A stretch of 63,814 bases of DNA from Dehalococcoides mccartyi (lineage in GTDB: Bacteria; Chloroflexota; Dehalococcoidia; UBA2979): the NCBI GenBank assembly GCA_945865925.1, contig CAMBFG010000009.1, positions 1-63,814 on the forward strand. Reading direction: 5' to 3'. The stretch's first letter is position 1; each line of letters starts with the position of its first letter. The position numbers and the translations under genes were made by a program. This document shows positions 57,347 to 63,814 of the stretch, in pieces. The notes below the pieces were generated by a model. The model saw nothing but the letters and a program-made list of their open reading frames with translations, was not told where the DNA came from and made no database searches.

Positions 57347-57795
57347 CGGTCGAACATCTGGTGCACGATCTGGCACGTCGTGGCGTGCGTCTGGAACCCC
57401 GCGGCGACATCCTCCACGTCGAGGCTCCCGAAGGGGTGCTCTCAGACGCAGACCTCACCGTGATACGGACGAGGAAGCCCGACATCCTCCGTCTTCTCAC
57501 CGCCTCCCGGGGTGTCACGTCCACCCCTCCACCTGTCTCGACCGACGCGGCACTGGCTCAAACGGCTGTCTTGCGAGACGCATGGCGGAAGACCTGCCGC
57601 GAACTCGGGGAGACGTGTGGGTGGCCCCGCCTGACCTACAAGCCAGGCCATGAGGTATCCCCCGGAGAGGCGAACTGGTCGAAGTACGTCAGCCGGGCGA
57701 GCGTGCCCGATCTGGTGTGCGTCATGGTTGCTCTGCAAGGCGTCCTGGAGACGCTGCCGCGTGCTCCCGACTCGGATGTCCATTCACCTGCCTAG
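57343..57795 (+). CDS. TubC_N-like docking-domain protein
   Basis: A 150-residue protein. The N-terminal 50 residues (VEHLVHDLARRGVRLEPRGD, HVEAPEGVLSDADLTVIRTRKPDIL) match the TubC N-terminal docking fold (two helices and a small hairpin), which also occurs in many prophage and plasmid proteins next to primase genes. The remaining 100 residues are unassigned. ATG 57343 overlaps the replication gene stop by four bases. Probably helps assemble the replication complex; this is inference. Confidence 0.72.
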   Translation: MTVEHLVHDLARRGVRLEPRGDILHVEAPEGVLSDADLTVIRTRKPDILRLLTASRGVTSTPPPVSTDAALAQTAVLRDAWRKTCRELGETCGWPRLTYKPGHEVSPGEANWSKYVSRASVPDLVCVMVALQGVLETLPRAPDSDVHSPA

Positions 57796-57824
57796 CCATT
57801 TCGAAGATTCTGAAAGGCAAGCCA

Positions 57825-58091
57825 ATGGGTGGTATCGGTTCTGGTCGGTGGCCGAACAGCGGGCGTGCGACGGTCTCAGCCGTCCCGCGTATCGGTATTC
57901 GGGAACTGGTTCGTGGCTCGATGCCGGCAGACGGTCAGGCATGGTTGTTGTCCTGGCAGCGAGGTGGAGTCACTCAGTTAGTCCCCTTCTGCCTCCCGCA
58001 CATCGCTACTTCCCGCACGCGCAGTGGGCCGATAATGGTTTACGGGGGAGGTCGCACCCATGAACGGCACGCGCCGGCCTATCACCACTGA
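57825..58091 (+). CDS. Small MGGIGSGR-type protein
   Basis: An 88-residue protein beginning MGGIGSGRWPNSGRATVSAVPRIGIREL, a start shared by a widespread family of short phage- and plasmid-borne proteins of unknown function (recalled pattern). The middle (AWLLSWQRGGVTQLVPF) fits a small beta-sheet. AAAGG lies upstream of ATG 57825. Its 3' end overlaps the following regulator gene by 32 bases, so the true stop-start relation is unusual. Confidence 0.6.
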   Translation: MGGIGSGRWPNSGRATVSAVPRIGIRELVRGSMPADGQAWLLSWQRGGVTQLVPFCLPHIATSRTRSGPIMVYGGGRTHERHAPAYHH

Positions 58092-58704
58092 TGAACAACC
58101 CGGGCTAGATACCCTCGGGCGGTTGCTTCGGGAGTATCGAACAAGCGCCCATCTCACCCGGGCTGACCTCGCCCAACTGGTCGGAGTGCACCCTTCAACC
58201 ATCGAACGGATCGAGCGCGCCACAAGGCGCACCAGGCGAAGCACACTGGAAGCGATCGCCCTGGCACTCGCAGAGGTAATCGGACAACCCACCAGTGCCA
58301 TCAGCAGCCCCCTCCTGACCGTCGGAGCGCCCGTGCTGGCCCCCGAGTCGGAGTATGCCGACCGGATCGCACGACGACGTCAACGCCGCCACCGGAAGGC
58401 CGAGAACACGCACCATCAGCGTCACCGGGAGGCCCTTTGGGCGGCGGTCTATGCACTCGACGGGCTCATGGACTGGGCGCTGTGGAGTGAGCACCAGGCC
58501 GGGACGCGTGCATGGCTCCCAGAGGGTTTTAGACTGCGTGGACGAGTCGAAGCACATCGGGCGGATGTTGGATTTGACTCGTACACCGTCCGCCGCGTCA
58601 GGACGTTCAGCGGGCAATCCGTCACGTCGCCATCCACGAAGAGCGCCGGGTACGGCCGCTGCACCTGGAGCGTCGATCACCTGCCGACCGAGGGACTTGA
58701 GTGA
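58060..58704 (+). CDS. Xre-family transcriptional regulator of the element
   Basis: A 214-residue protein. Residues 20-75 are a lambda-repressor-like helix-turn-helix (LGRLLREYRTSAHLTRADLAQLVGVHPSTIERIER). The rest is basic and then unassigned (RRQRRHRKAENTHHQRHREALWAAVYALDG). It starts ATG 58060 with GGGGAGG 8 bases upstream. Likely regulator of element maintenance; last recognisable element gene. The 168 bases that follow, up to the convergent DinB-like gene, hold nothing I can identify. Confidence 0.8.
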   Translation: MNGTRRPITTDEQPGLDTLGRLLREYRTSAHLTRADLAQLVGVHPSTIERIERATRRTRRSTLEAIALALAEVIGQPTSAISSPLLTVGAPVLAPESEYADRIARRRQRRHRKAENTHHQRHREALWAAVYALDGLMDWALWSEHQAGTRAWLPEGFRLRGRVEAHRADVGFDSYTVRRVRTFSGQSVTSPSTKSAGYGRCTWSVDHLPTEGLE

Positions 58705-58872
58705 TGGGTGTTTGCTTCTGGTCCAGAACCATCGCCCCGAGGAAATGGAGGGGCACGTCTCGGCGGCCTTCGAGGTACTCCGAACTTCCGTGCGATGTCA
58801 TCCCACAACGGCTCCCAATGTCCCGACGAACGCGCGGCCGCGGAGCCGCACTCCACGCCGTCCAGGGGCCCG

Positions 58873-59376
58873 CTAGAGCGGCGAGCCTCTGAGGCCCTGG
58901 ATGCCCTTGATGGCCGAGATCTCGCCGACGTGGATCGGGGTGTGGTTCAGCACGATGCCGAGGGCGGCACCGACGCTGCTGGCACGGCCGGCGGATTCCA
59001 TCTCACGGAGGAGGTCCTCCTCGGTCAGGGTGTCCAGGTAGGCGTCACTCGCCGCCCAGACGGCTCTTCGGTAGTCGTCGAGGGCGGCCGCCGGCATGCG
59101 GAAGGCGCGGTATGCCGCCTCGTCAGCGCCCCGGAGGTTGGGGAGGCCGGCCCGCTCGCCCCAACCGTCGCGCTCCCAGATCGACTCGCCACCCTGCAGA
59201 CGGCGGTTGATGGTGTCGTCCTCCACGAAGAGGACGTGTTGGACGATCGCGCCGATGGGGTGGGCGGTCCCGGAGGGCAGGTAGTTGGCCTGCTCGTCGG
59301 TGAGTCCCTTCACGATCCCCAAGAACCAGCCGTGTCCCAGGAACATCTGGTCTTTGATGAACTGGATCGTCGTCAC
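58873..59376 (-). CDS. DinB-superfamily protein
   Basis: A 167-residue four-helix bundle. FIKDQMFLGHGWFLGIVKGL opens helix 1. The HPIGAIVQHVLFVEDDTINR segment and the closing GIVLNHTPIHVGEISAIKGIQGL give the three histidines expected for the DinB/YfiT metal site. The family includes bacillithiol or mycothiol transferases and many uncharacterised proteins. GTG start at 59376. It lies 24 bases downstream of the alpha/beta hydrolase gene and is probably in the same transcript. Confidence 0.87.
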   Translation of the reverse strand: MTTIQFIKDQMFLGHGWFLGIVKGLTDEQANYLPSGTAHPIGAIVQHVLFVEDDTINRRLQGGESIWERDGWGERAGLPNLRGADEAAYRAFRMPAAALDDYRRAVWAASDAYLDTLTEEDLLREMESAGRASSVGAALGIVLNHTPIHVGEISAIKGIQGLRGSPL

Positions 59377-59400
59377 GGGTCACCGCCCTCGTCCGTGTGC

Positions 59401-60258
59401 CTAGTCCCCCAGTGTCACGCCGAGCCACTCCGCCGCGGCCACTTCGAGTTCCTGTGGCTTGTGGAGCGGCACCATGTGGCCGGCACCCTCGATGGTGATG
59501 AGGTCGGCGTTCTGCATCTCGTCGCGCATCCGCTCTGCCATGCCGGCTGCGACGAGGCGGCTGTCGCCGCCGCGCACGAGGAGCGTGGGGCAAGATACGG
59601 CGTGCGCTGCGGCCCAGTTCTCCTGGGAGGTATGGAGTGGCCGACGCCAGTCGCGGCGTCTGAGGTTGGGGTCACCCTTCATGCCGTAGCGGCCATCTCC
59701 GAGTGGCCGTATGGAGTGGAGCGCGTGGTCACGTGCGAGGACCGGGTCAGCACGACCAGCGGAGCCCGCGAGATAGGCGACCGCCTCTTCAAGCGAGTCG
59801 AAGGTCTCCTGTGCGGGGATTGAGGAGATCACGCGGGAGACACCTTCGCGCTGGACCTCTGGCGCCATTTCGATCATGACGAGCCGCGAGACATAGTCCG
59901 GGTGGGCCGCCGCGAAATGCATGGCATTGTTCGCGCCAGTCGACACGCCGATCAACGTCACGGGCTTGAGTCCTACCGCGTCCAGGAAGCCCTTGATGTC
60001 GCTCACCCAGTTGTCCTGGGCGTAGCCGGTCTGATAGTCGGCGGGCCACTCGCTGTCCCCGTTGCCTCGCGAGTCGAACGCGACCACGTGGAACGCGTGG
60101 CGGAATCGACGTGCGAAGTGATCCCAGAGGTGGGCATGGCTAGCGGTGGCGTGCAGTAGGAGCATGGGAGGGGCGCTGCTGTTCCCCCAGTCCAAATAGT
60201 TCAACCGAAGCCCATTGACCTCCACCGTGCTGGTGTCCGCCTCGACCTGCATGCTCAT
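59401..60258 (-). CDS. Alpha/beta hydrolase
   Basis: A 285-residue serine hydrolase. LLLHATASHAHLWDHFARRF is the oxyanion region (HA in place of HG), FDSRGNGDSEWP follows, the nucleophile elbow is GVSTGANNAM (Ser about 106), and the catalytic His lies in GAGHMVPLHKP near the C-terminus. A cap of about 90 residues lies before LLVRGGDSRLV, which carries the acid. GGGGAGG 5 bases before ATG 60258. The substrate is unknown; it resembles epoxide/ester hydrolases of the MhpC class. Confidence 0.9.
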   Translation of the reverse strand: MSMQVEADTSTVEVNGLRLNYLDWGNSSAPPMLLLHATASHAHLWDHFARRFRHAFHVVAFDSRGNGDSEWPADYQTGYAQDNWVSDIKGFLDAVGLKPVTLIGVSTGANNAMHFAAAHPDYVSRLVMIEMAPEVQREGVSRVISSIPAQETFDSLEEAVAYLAGSAGRADPVLARDHALHSIRPLGDGRYGMKGDPNLRRRDWRRPLHTSQENWAAAHAVSCPTLLVRGGDSRLVAAGMAERMRDEMQNADLITIEGAGHMVPLHKPQELEVAAAEWLGVTLGD

Positions 60259-60354
60259 GACTGCCTCCCCCGCTGCGCCGCCCCGAGTAGTTCGGCCGCC
60301 CGTACTAACGTGATCGCATTCCGGCGCGGCTGCCGCATCGCAAGAACCGGTGAT

Positions 60355-61281
60355 TCAGGAGTGCGCGCGGCTAGTCCCACTCAGCGCTCCCGTCCGCCAT
60401 ACGGCGAGCGCAGCCTCCGCACGCGACGCCATGCTGCTAGAGGCTCCATGGACGAGCCGGCTGTCCCCGTTCCAGCGGGCCCAGAGCCCCGGATCTCGCT
60501 CGCGGATGAATGCCTCGAACTCCGAAGCGAGCCAGGTGGTCTGACTGTCCACTCCGATGAGTGCCAGGGAGACCAGCGGCGACGGGAGCGGCTGCTCGAG
60601 GACACCCTGGGCCTCGAAGAGGCCGGCGATCGCGCCGCCGATGAGGGTGGCATCAGCGCCGAGCCGGGAGGCGTGGCTCAAGATGAAGGCATTGAGGGCG
60701 ACGCGGACGTATGCGCCCTCGGACGCACGGAACGCGCGGAACGTCTCGTCGTCGCCCACGATCTGGCCGTCGGTGATCTGGACACCGTCGAATCGGGCCT
60801 GACCTTGCGACATCTCCGCGAGGTACGCCTTCGGGGCGCCCGAGGTGAGGTGGACACCCTCCTGTGAGCGGGGGATGGCGAGAATGGGCGGCTCATTGTG
60901 GCGGGCACTAACCATGAGCAGGTCCACGTGGTCCACGGCCGCGACCCACGTCTTCCAGCCATAGAGCCGCTTCGAGTCCCCCTCGGTGATGAGGGAGGTC
61001 CCCGGGAGGCTCCCGGTCCGTTCCTCGGTGTTCACCAGGGCACACCAGCCGGATGTCGCCGAGACGGTGGGAAAGCACCGGATCAGGGTGGCCTGGTAGC
61101 CCGCGATGAAGACCCAGGCGAGGCGATCGGCGAGTGCGCCACCTGTGGCCGCCGTGCGGAACGGGTCGGGTGAACTGACTTCGCGCTGCTGCCATGCGGC
61201 GTAGAAGTCCGACTCCGCTGGAGCATCGACCGGCGCGAGGGCGCCTGTCCGGATCTGCTCGACCAGTTCGCTAAGGTCCAT
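60355..61281 (-). CDS. Acyl-CoA dehydrogenase-like protein
   Basis: A 308-residue flavoprotein-like chain, shorter than the usual 380 residues. AATGGALADRLAWVFIAGYQATLIRCFP and GWKTWVAAVDHVDLLMVSAR follow the order of the middle and beta domains, and AYVRVALNAFILSHASRLGADATLIGGAIAGLFEAQGV corresponds to C-terminal helices. The N-terminal helical domain is largely missing, and the catalytic base cannot be placed, so it may be a non-catalytic subunit. The ATG at 61281 has GGAG 6 bases upstream; the frame opens at 61314. It faces a truncated acyl-CoA dehydrogenase fragment at 61552. Confidence 0.7.
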   Translation of the reverse strand: MDLSELVEQIRTGALAPVDAPAESDFYAAWQQREVSSPDPFRTAATGGALADRLAWVFIAGYQATLIRCFPTVSATSGWCALVNTEERTGSLPGTSLITEGDSKRLYGWKTWVAAVDHVDLLMVSARHNEPPILAIPRSQEGVHLTSGAPKAYLAEMSQGQARFDGVQITDGQIVGDDETFRAFRASEGAYVRVALNAFILSHASRLGADATLIGGAIAGLFEAQGVLEQPLPSPLVSLALIGVDSQTTWLASEFEAFIRERDPGLWARWNGDSRLVHGASSSMASRAEAALAVWRTGALSGTSRAHS

Positions 61282-61551
61282 GGCGGTCTCCAGACTCTCC
61301 TGTGGGTGCATCACGTGTCATTGTCGCTGCCCGTCGTCGGCGCGGCATCGCGAAGATCGAGGATTCCTGAGGGCGTGAGCGCGAGGCGGGGCCGTGAATA
61401 GTCGGTCTTTGTGATTGGAGCCGGGGGTTGCTGTCCGCGGCGGCGGCCGAGAATCCCAGTTTCGTGCGATGACGGCCGGGGGCGGCTTCCTGACACTACG
61501 ACGTGGTGTGGGTGGTGCTTGGCGCACCACCACCCGGCGGGAGGATGACCC

Positions 61552-61740
61552 ATGGACTGGACTGACAACGCGGAGCAGGCGAGCTTCCGGGCCGGCGTGC
61601 GCGAGTTGCTGGAGACTCGCCTTCCCGGCCTGTACCGCCGAGTGGCGGAGGGCGAGGGCGAAGCGGAGGAGGGGGCGGGGAACTGGATCGCGGACCGGAA
61701 GTCGTCCGATCCCGACCGCCGCCAGGCGGCCGCTGATTCC
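61552..61740 (+). pseudogene. 5' fragment of an acyl-CoA dehydrogenase gene
   Basis: The plus-strand sequence starts ATGGACTGGACTGACAACGC after a good GGGAGG site. It encodes a typical acyl-CoA dehydrogenase N-terminus (MDWTDNAEQASFRAGVRELL, then NWIADRKSSDPDRRQAAAD). After about 62 residues the similarity stops at about 61738, where sequence belonging to the minus-strand lipoprotein gene begins. The frame runs on to 61821 without meaning. A deletion or rearrangement has removed the rest. Confidence 0.68.
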
Positions 61741-61744
61741 ACGC

Positions 61745-62327
61745 AGTTGCCGATCCCTTGTCCGCGCAGCAGAACCGACGCTCCCGACGCGAACCCGAGG
61801 CTGATGGGCCCCGACTCATAACTGCAGCCGGAACGTCCGAGTACGAGGGGCGTGCCATCAGAGCTCATTCCCCCAGCAGCGTTGGAGACCGTTCGTGTTG
61901 AGGGGACAAGCCCAACCGCCATCCCGGCCCACTGAGATGCGAGCGTCGCTGGCGTCGCTGGCGTCGCTGGCGTCGGTGCTGGTGCAGCAGTCGGCGTCGC
62001 CGCTGGTGCTGGAGTCCGTGGGGGTGTTCCGGGGGTTGGAGTGACCGCAATCGTTGGTGCGGCGGTCGGTGCGGGAGGTGGCGCAGACAGCACCGATGTC
62101 CCGCCCGGCGGAGTCTGCGCGGCAACGACCGCTGGCGTCCCCTGGCTTTCGGCGACAGGCGACGAGGTCGGCTCTGCTCCAGCTGCCGGTGTGGGGGTCT
62201 GTGTCGCTGCCTTCAGAGCCTCAAGTTCGCTTCGCAGCGACGCTACCTCACCAGCATCCGACGAACAGCCGATCAAGAGCACCAGAAGGGCGCTGGCGAT
62301 CAGGAATAGTGGGAGGAGGCGGTTCAT
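61745..62327 (-). pseudogene. Lipoprotein gene, 3' truncated at a rearrangement junction
   Basis: Begins MNRLLPLFLIASALLVLLIGCSS: signal peptide II with lipobox LIGC. A short coiled segment (VASLRSELEALKAATQ) and a long Pro/Ala/Thr linker with tandem repeats follow, then a globular domain start (QWAGMAVGLVPSTRT, LGRSGCSYESGPISLGFASG). At about 61745 it meets the acyl-CoA dehydrogenase fragment read backwards; the open frame continues to 61311 but only as antisense. The original C-terminus is probably lost, though the extended 338-residue protein could still be made. Confidence 0.6.
61943..61978 (-). repeat. Tandem 9-bp repeats in lipoprotein linker
   Basis: Four copies of GCGTCGCTG (last one GCGTCGGTG) lie in a row. 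On the minus strand they encode repeated Ala-Thr-Pro units in the surface linker, a likely site of slippage-based length change. Confidence 0.75.
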
Positions 62328-62646
62328 GCGGCGGAGTGTATCTGCCAGTCGGCGTAACGGCGGTCGATACGGTCGACGTCTCGCGGGCCTCCCGACGCAC
62401 CGATGGCCCAGCGCCTCTTCAAGCGGTGAACGGGTGGAAAGAATGGTCGCGTCGATTAGGTAGTGGCGGTTCTGTCAGCACTCAGGGCTCGGCCGCTTAC
62501 GGCTCAACGTGTAGCCGCTCCGATGAGCGACTACCTGGTCATCGAGACGCGCGTGCCGCGATTACCGGCGCTTCGCTGGTAACATCACTGCTGCGACATC
62601 GCGGTGTACAGGCGACGCTGCTTGCGGCAGCAGGACAGGACCAACA
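62328..62646. other. 319-base stretch without a gene
   Basis: It lies between the lipoprotein gene (minus) and the cyclophilin gene (plus) and must hold their divergent promoters. I see no coding frame with family features, RNA gene or clear -35/-10 pair. Confidence 0.6.
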
Positions 62647-63240
62647 GTGACCGACGACGCCGTACCAGCAATCGATGCGTTCATCGACGCCGGGTCGACC
62701 GACACCTCGGTCGCCGGGTGGCGCTCGCGCCTGCCGCAGCCGCCCGCGGTGACCTTCGACCCGCTAGCGGAATACTTCTGGGAGCTCGAGACCAACGTTG
62801 GCAACATCACCGTGCGGCTGTTGCCGAAGGTCGCGCCGCAGCATGTCGCCAGCACGATCTATCTGACGCGCCTCGGGTTTTACGACGGACTGAGCTTCCA
62901 CCGCGTGATCAGCAAGTTCATGGCCCAGGGCGGATGCCCCCTCGGCACGGGCACCGGTGGCCCTGGCTACGAGTACAACGGCGAGTTCGACCCCGGTGCG
63001 AAACATGACCGCCCCGGACTGTTGAGCATGGCAAACGCCGGGCCCGGTACGGACGGCAGTCAGTTCTTTCTGACCTTCGTCCCTACCGCGTGGCTGGACG
63101 GCAAACACACCATCTTCGGCGAGGTCGTGGACGGCATGCCGACGGTCGAGGCGCTCGAGGCGCGTGGCTCCCAGAGCGGCAAGACAACGGAGCCGCTGGG
63201 CATCACGAAGGCCACGATTCGCGTCGCCATGACCCTGTAG
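62647..63240 (+). CDS. Peptidyl-prolyl cis-trans isomerase (cyclophilin)
   Basis: A 197-residue cyclophilin. After a 45-residue leader of unclear role come [40 protein letters not shown] (catalytic Arg in FHRV), [34 protein letters not shown] and [15 protein letters not shown]. No signal peptide, so it is probably cytosolic. GTG start at 62647 with GGACAGGACC upstream. It speeds proline isomerisation in folding proteins. Confidence 0.93.
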   Translation: MTDDAVPAIDAFIDAGSTDTSVAGWRSRLPQPPAVTFDPLAEYFWELETNVGNITVRLLPKVAPQHVASTIYLTRLGFYDGLSFHRVISKFMAQGGCPLGTGTGGPGYEYNGEFDPGAKHDRPGLLSMANAGPGTDGSQFFLTFVPTAWLDGKHTIFGEVVDGMPTVEALEARGSQSGKTTEPLGITKATIRVAMTL

Positions 63241-63245
63241 TCACG

Positions 63246-63814
63246 ATGACTGAGGCACCCAACCGCTGGCTTCAGACACGCAATGTCTCCGGCGACGCCT
63301 ACGACGCGGCATACGAGCGTCGTGCGGCAACTGGCGAGGATGTGCATGGCGAGGCGAACTTCGTCGAGCGCTTCGCGCCAGCATTCGTGCTGGATGGCGG
63401 ATGCGGGACGGGGCGCGTCGGCCGTGAACTGTCGCGCCGGGGCATGGACATGGTCGGCGTGGATCTCGACCCAGAGATGCTGGCGACGGCCCGGCGCGTG
63501 GCTCCCGCCTTGCGGTGGCGCCTCGCGGATCTCGCGACGGTGGACCTCGCGCGCACCTTCGATGCGGTAGTCCTCGCGGGTAACGTGATGATCTTTCTCG
63601 CCCTCGACACAGAGGGTGCGGTGCTCGCGAATATGGCGAGGCATCTCAATCTAGGCGGTGTGCTGATCGCGGGCTTCCAGTTACAGCCCGGTCGCCTCGC
63701 GCTCGAACGTTACGACGAGTTGGCGGCGGCGGTCGGGTTTGCACTCGAGGAGCGCTGGGCGACGTGGGATTGCGATCCGTGGGTCATGGGCGGCGACTAC
63801 GCGGTGTCCGTGCA
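63246..63814 (+). CDS. SAM-dependent methyltransferase (cut by window end)
   Basis: Open from ATG 63246 to the end of the window (189 residues seen, no stop). VLDGGCGTGRVGRELSRRG (about 49-67) is SAM motif I, GVDLDPEML motif II, FDAVVLAGNVMIFL motif IV and LNLGGVLIAGF motif V of a class I methyltransferase (Methyltransf_11/25 type). It starts 5 bases after the cyclophilin stop, so it is probably co-transcribed. The substrate is unknown. The C-terminus is outside the window. Confidence 0.87.
   Translation, partial: MTEAPNRWLQTRNVSGDAYDAAYERRAATGEDVHGEANFVERFAPAFVLDGGCGTGRVGRELSRRGMDMVGVDLDPEMLATARRVAPALRWRLADLATVDLARTFDAVVLAGNVMIFLALDTEGAVLANMARHLNLGGVLIAGFQLQPGRLALERYDELAAAVGFALEERWATWDCDPWVMGGDYAVSV

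Noticed and set aside
58705-58872. Right attachment site of the element
   Set aside because: No repeat of the tRNA-Gly 3' end (GGTTCGAACC...CCCCCGCTCCA) found here or elsewhere in the window.
61311-61744. C-terminal 145 codons of the lipoprotein frame as a real domain
   Set aside because: The region is antisense to the acyl-CoA dehydrogenase fragment and its upstream sequence; composition (Pro/Ser/His/Arg-rich) is that of non-coding translation.

Overview
The window is a GC-rich (about two-thirds G+C by eye) bacterial chromosome segment. The best fit is a Chloroflexota member, perhaps Dehalococcoidia- or Tepidiforma-like. This rests on the combination of F420 synthesis genes, a monoderm-type ClpC, a DarA-type c-di-AMP receptor, a YqhQ-type DUF1385 protein, a Gram-positive-type SOS box and many GTG/TTG starts; no single gene proves it. 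Nearly all of the window is core chromosome, with two visible foreign patches.

Layout. 1-5250: 3' part of a 16S gene, tRNA-Ile(GAT), tRNA-Ala(TGC), 23S, tRNA-fMet, a GNAT gene on the opposite strand, and a 5S gene with its own promoter and terminator. 5400-9800: rpsA and clpC. 9831-15280 (minus strand): rodA-mrdA-mreD-mreC-mreB, the cell elongation cluster. 15412-19194 (minus): two VIT-type iron transporters, one fused to a ferritin-like domain, and ligA. 19379-22275: hisH-hisA-hisF and a HAD phosphatase. 22262-24469 (minus): nitroreductase-cofC-cofD, an F420 pathway cluster. 24548-26345 (minus): DUF1385, then rplU-rpmA-rpmE. 26512-33394: DedA, hotdog thioesterase, ftsH, tautomerase, rnhB, YraN, two FmdB zinc ribbons and a tandem HD-GYP protein. 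33391-39676: c-di-AMP receptor with a coupled micro-membrane protein, GlyRS, metallophosphoesterase, HNH nuclease, GNAT, MFS exporter, VOC protein and 7Fe ferredoxin.

39861-41631 holds a three-gene run just downstream of uvrA. Two of its genes have clearly lower GC. The first encodes a divergent RelA/SpoT-fold protein and the second a protein whose pattern recalls PH-like domains. This is my main candidate for an undescribed system (toxin-antitoxin or defence-like). uvrA (41642-44575) has an SOS box in its divergent promoter region, shared with a degenerate response regulator. 45401-52865 holds a universal stress protein, two paralogous secreted or anchored proteins, cobQ, and a CopC-CopD-cytochrome c fusion with two small exported companions.

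52931-58704 is a small integrative element next to tRNA-Gly(TCC). It carries a tyrosine integrase, a zinc-ribbon protein, several tiny coupled genes, a primase/RepA-like replication protein, a TubC_N-like protein and an Xre regulator. 58873-63814 returns to chromosomal genes: DinB-like, alpha/beta hydrolase, acyl-CoA dehydrogenase-like, an apparent deletion junction joining an acyl-CoA dehydrogenase fragment to a lipoprotein gene, cyclophilin, and a methyltransferase cut by the window end.

All calls come from reading the sequence; no database search was run.
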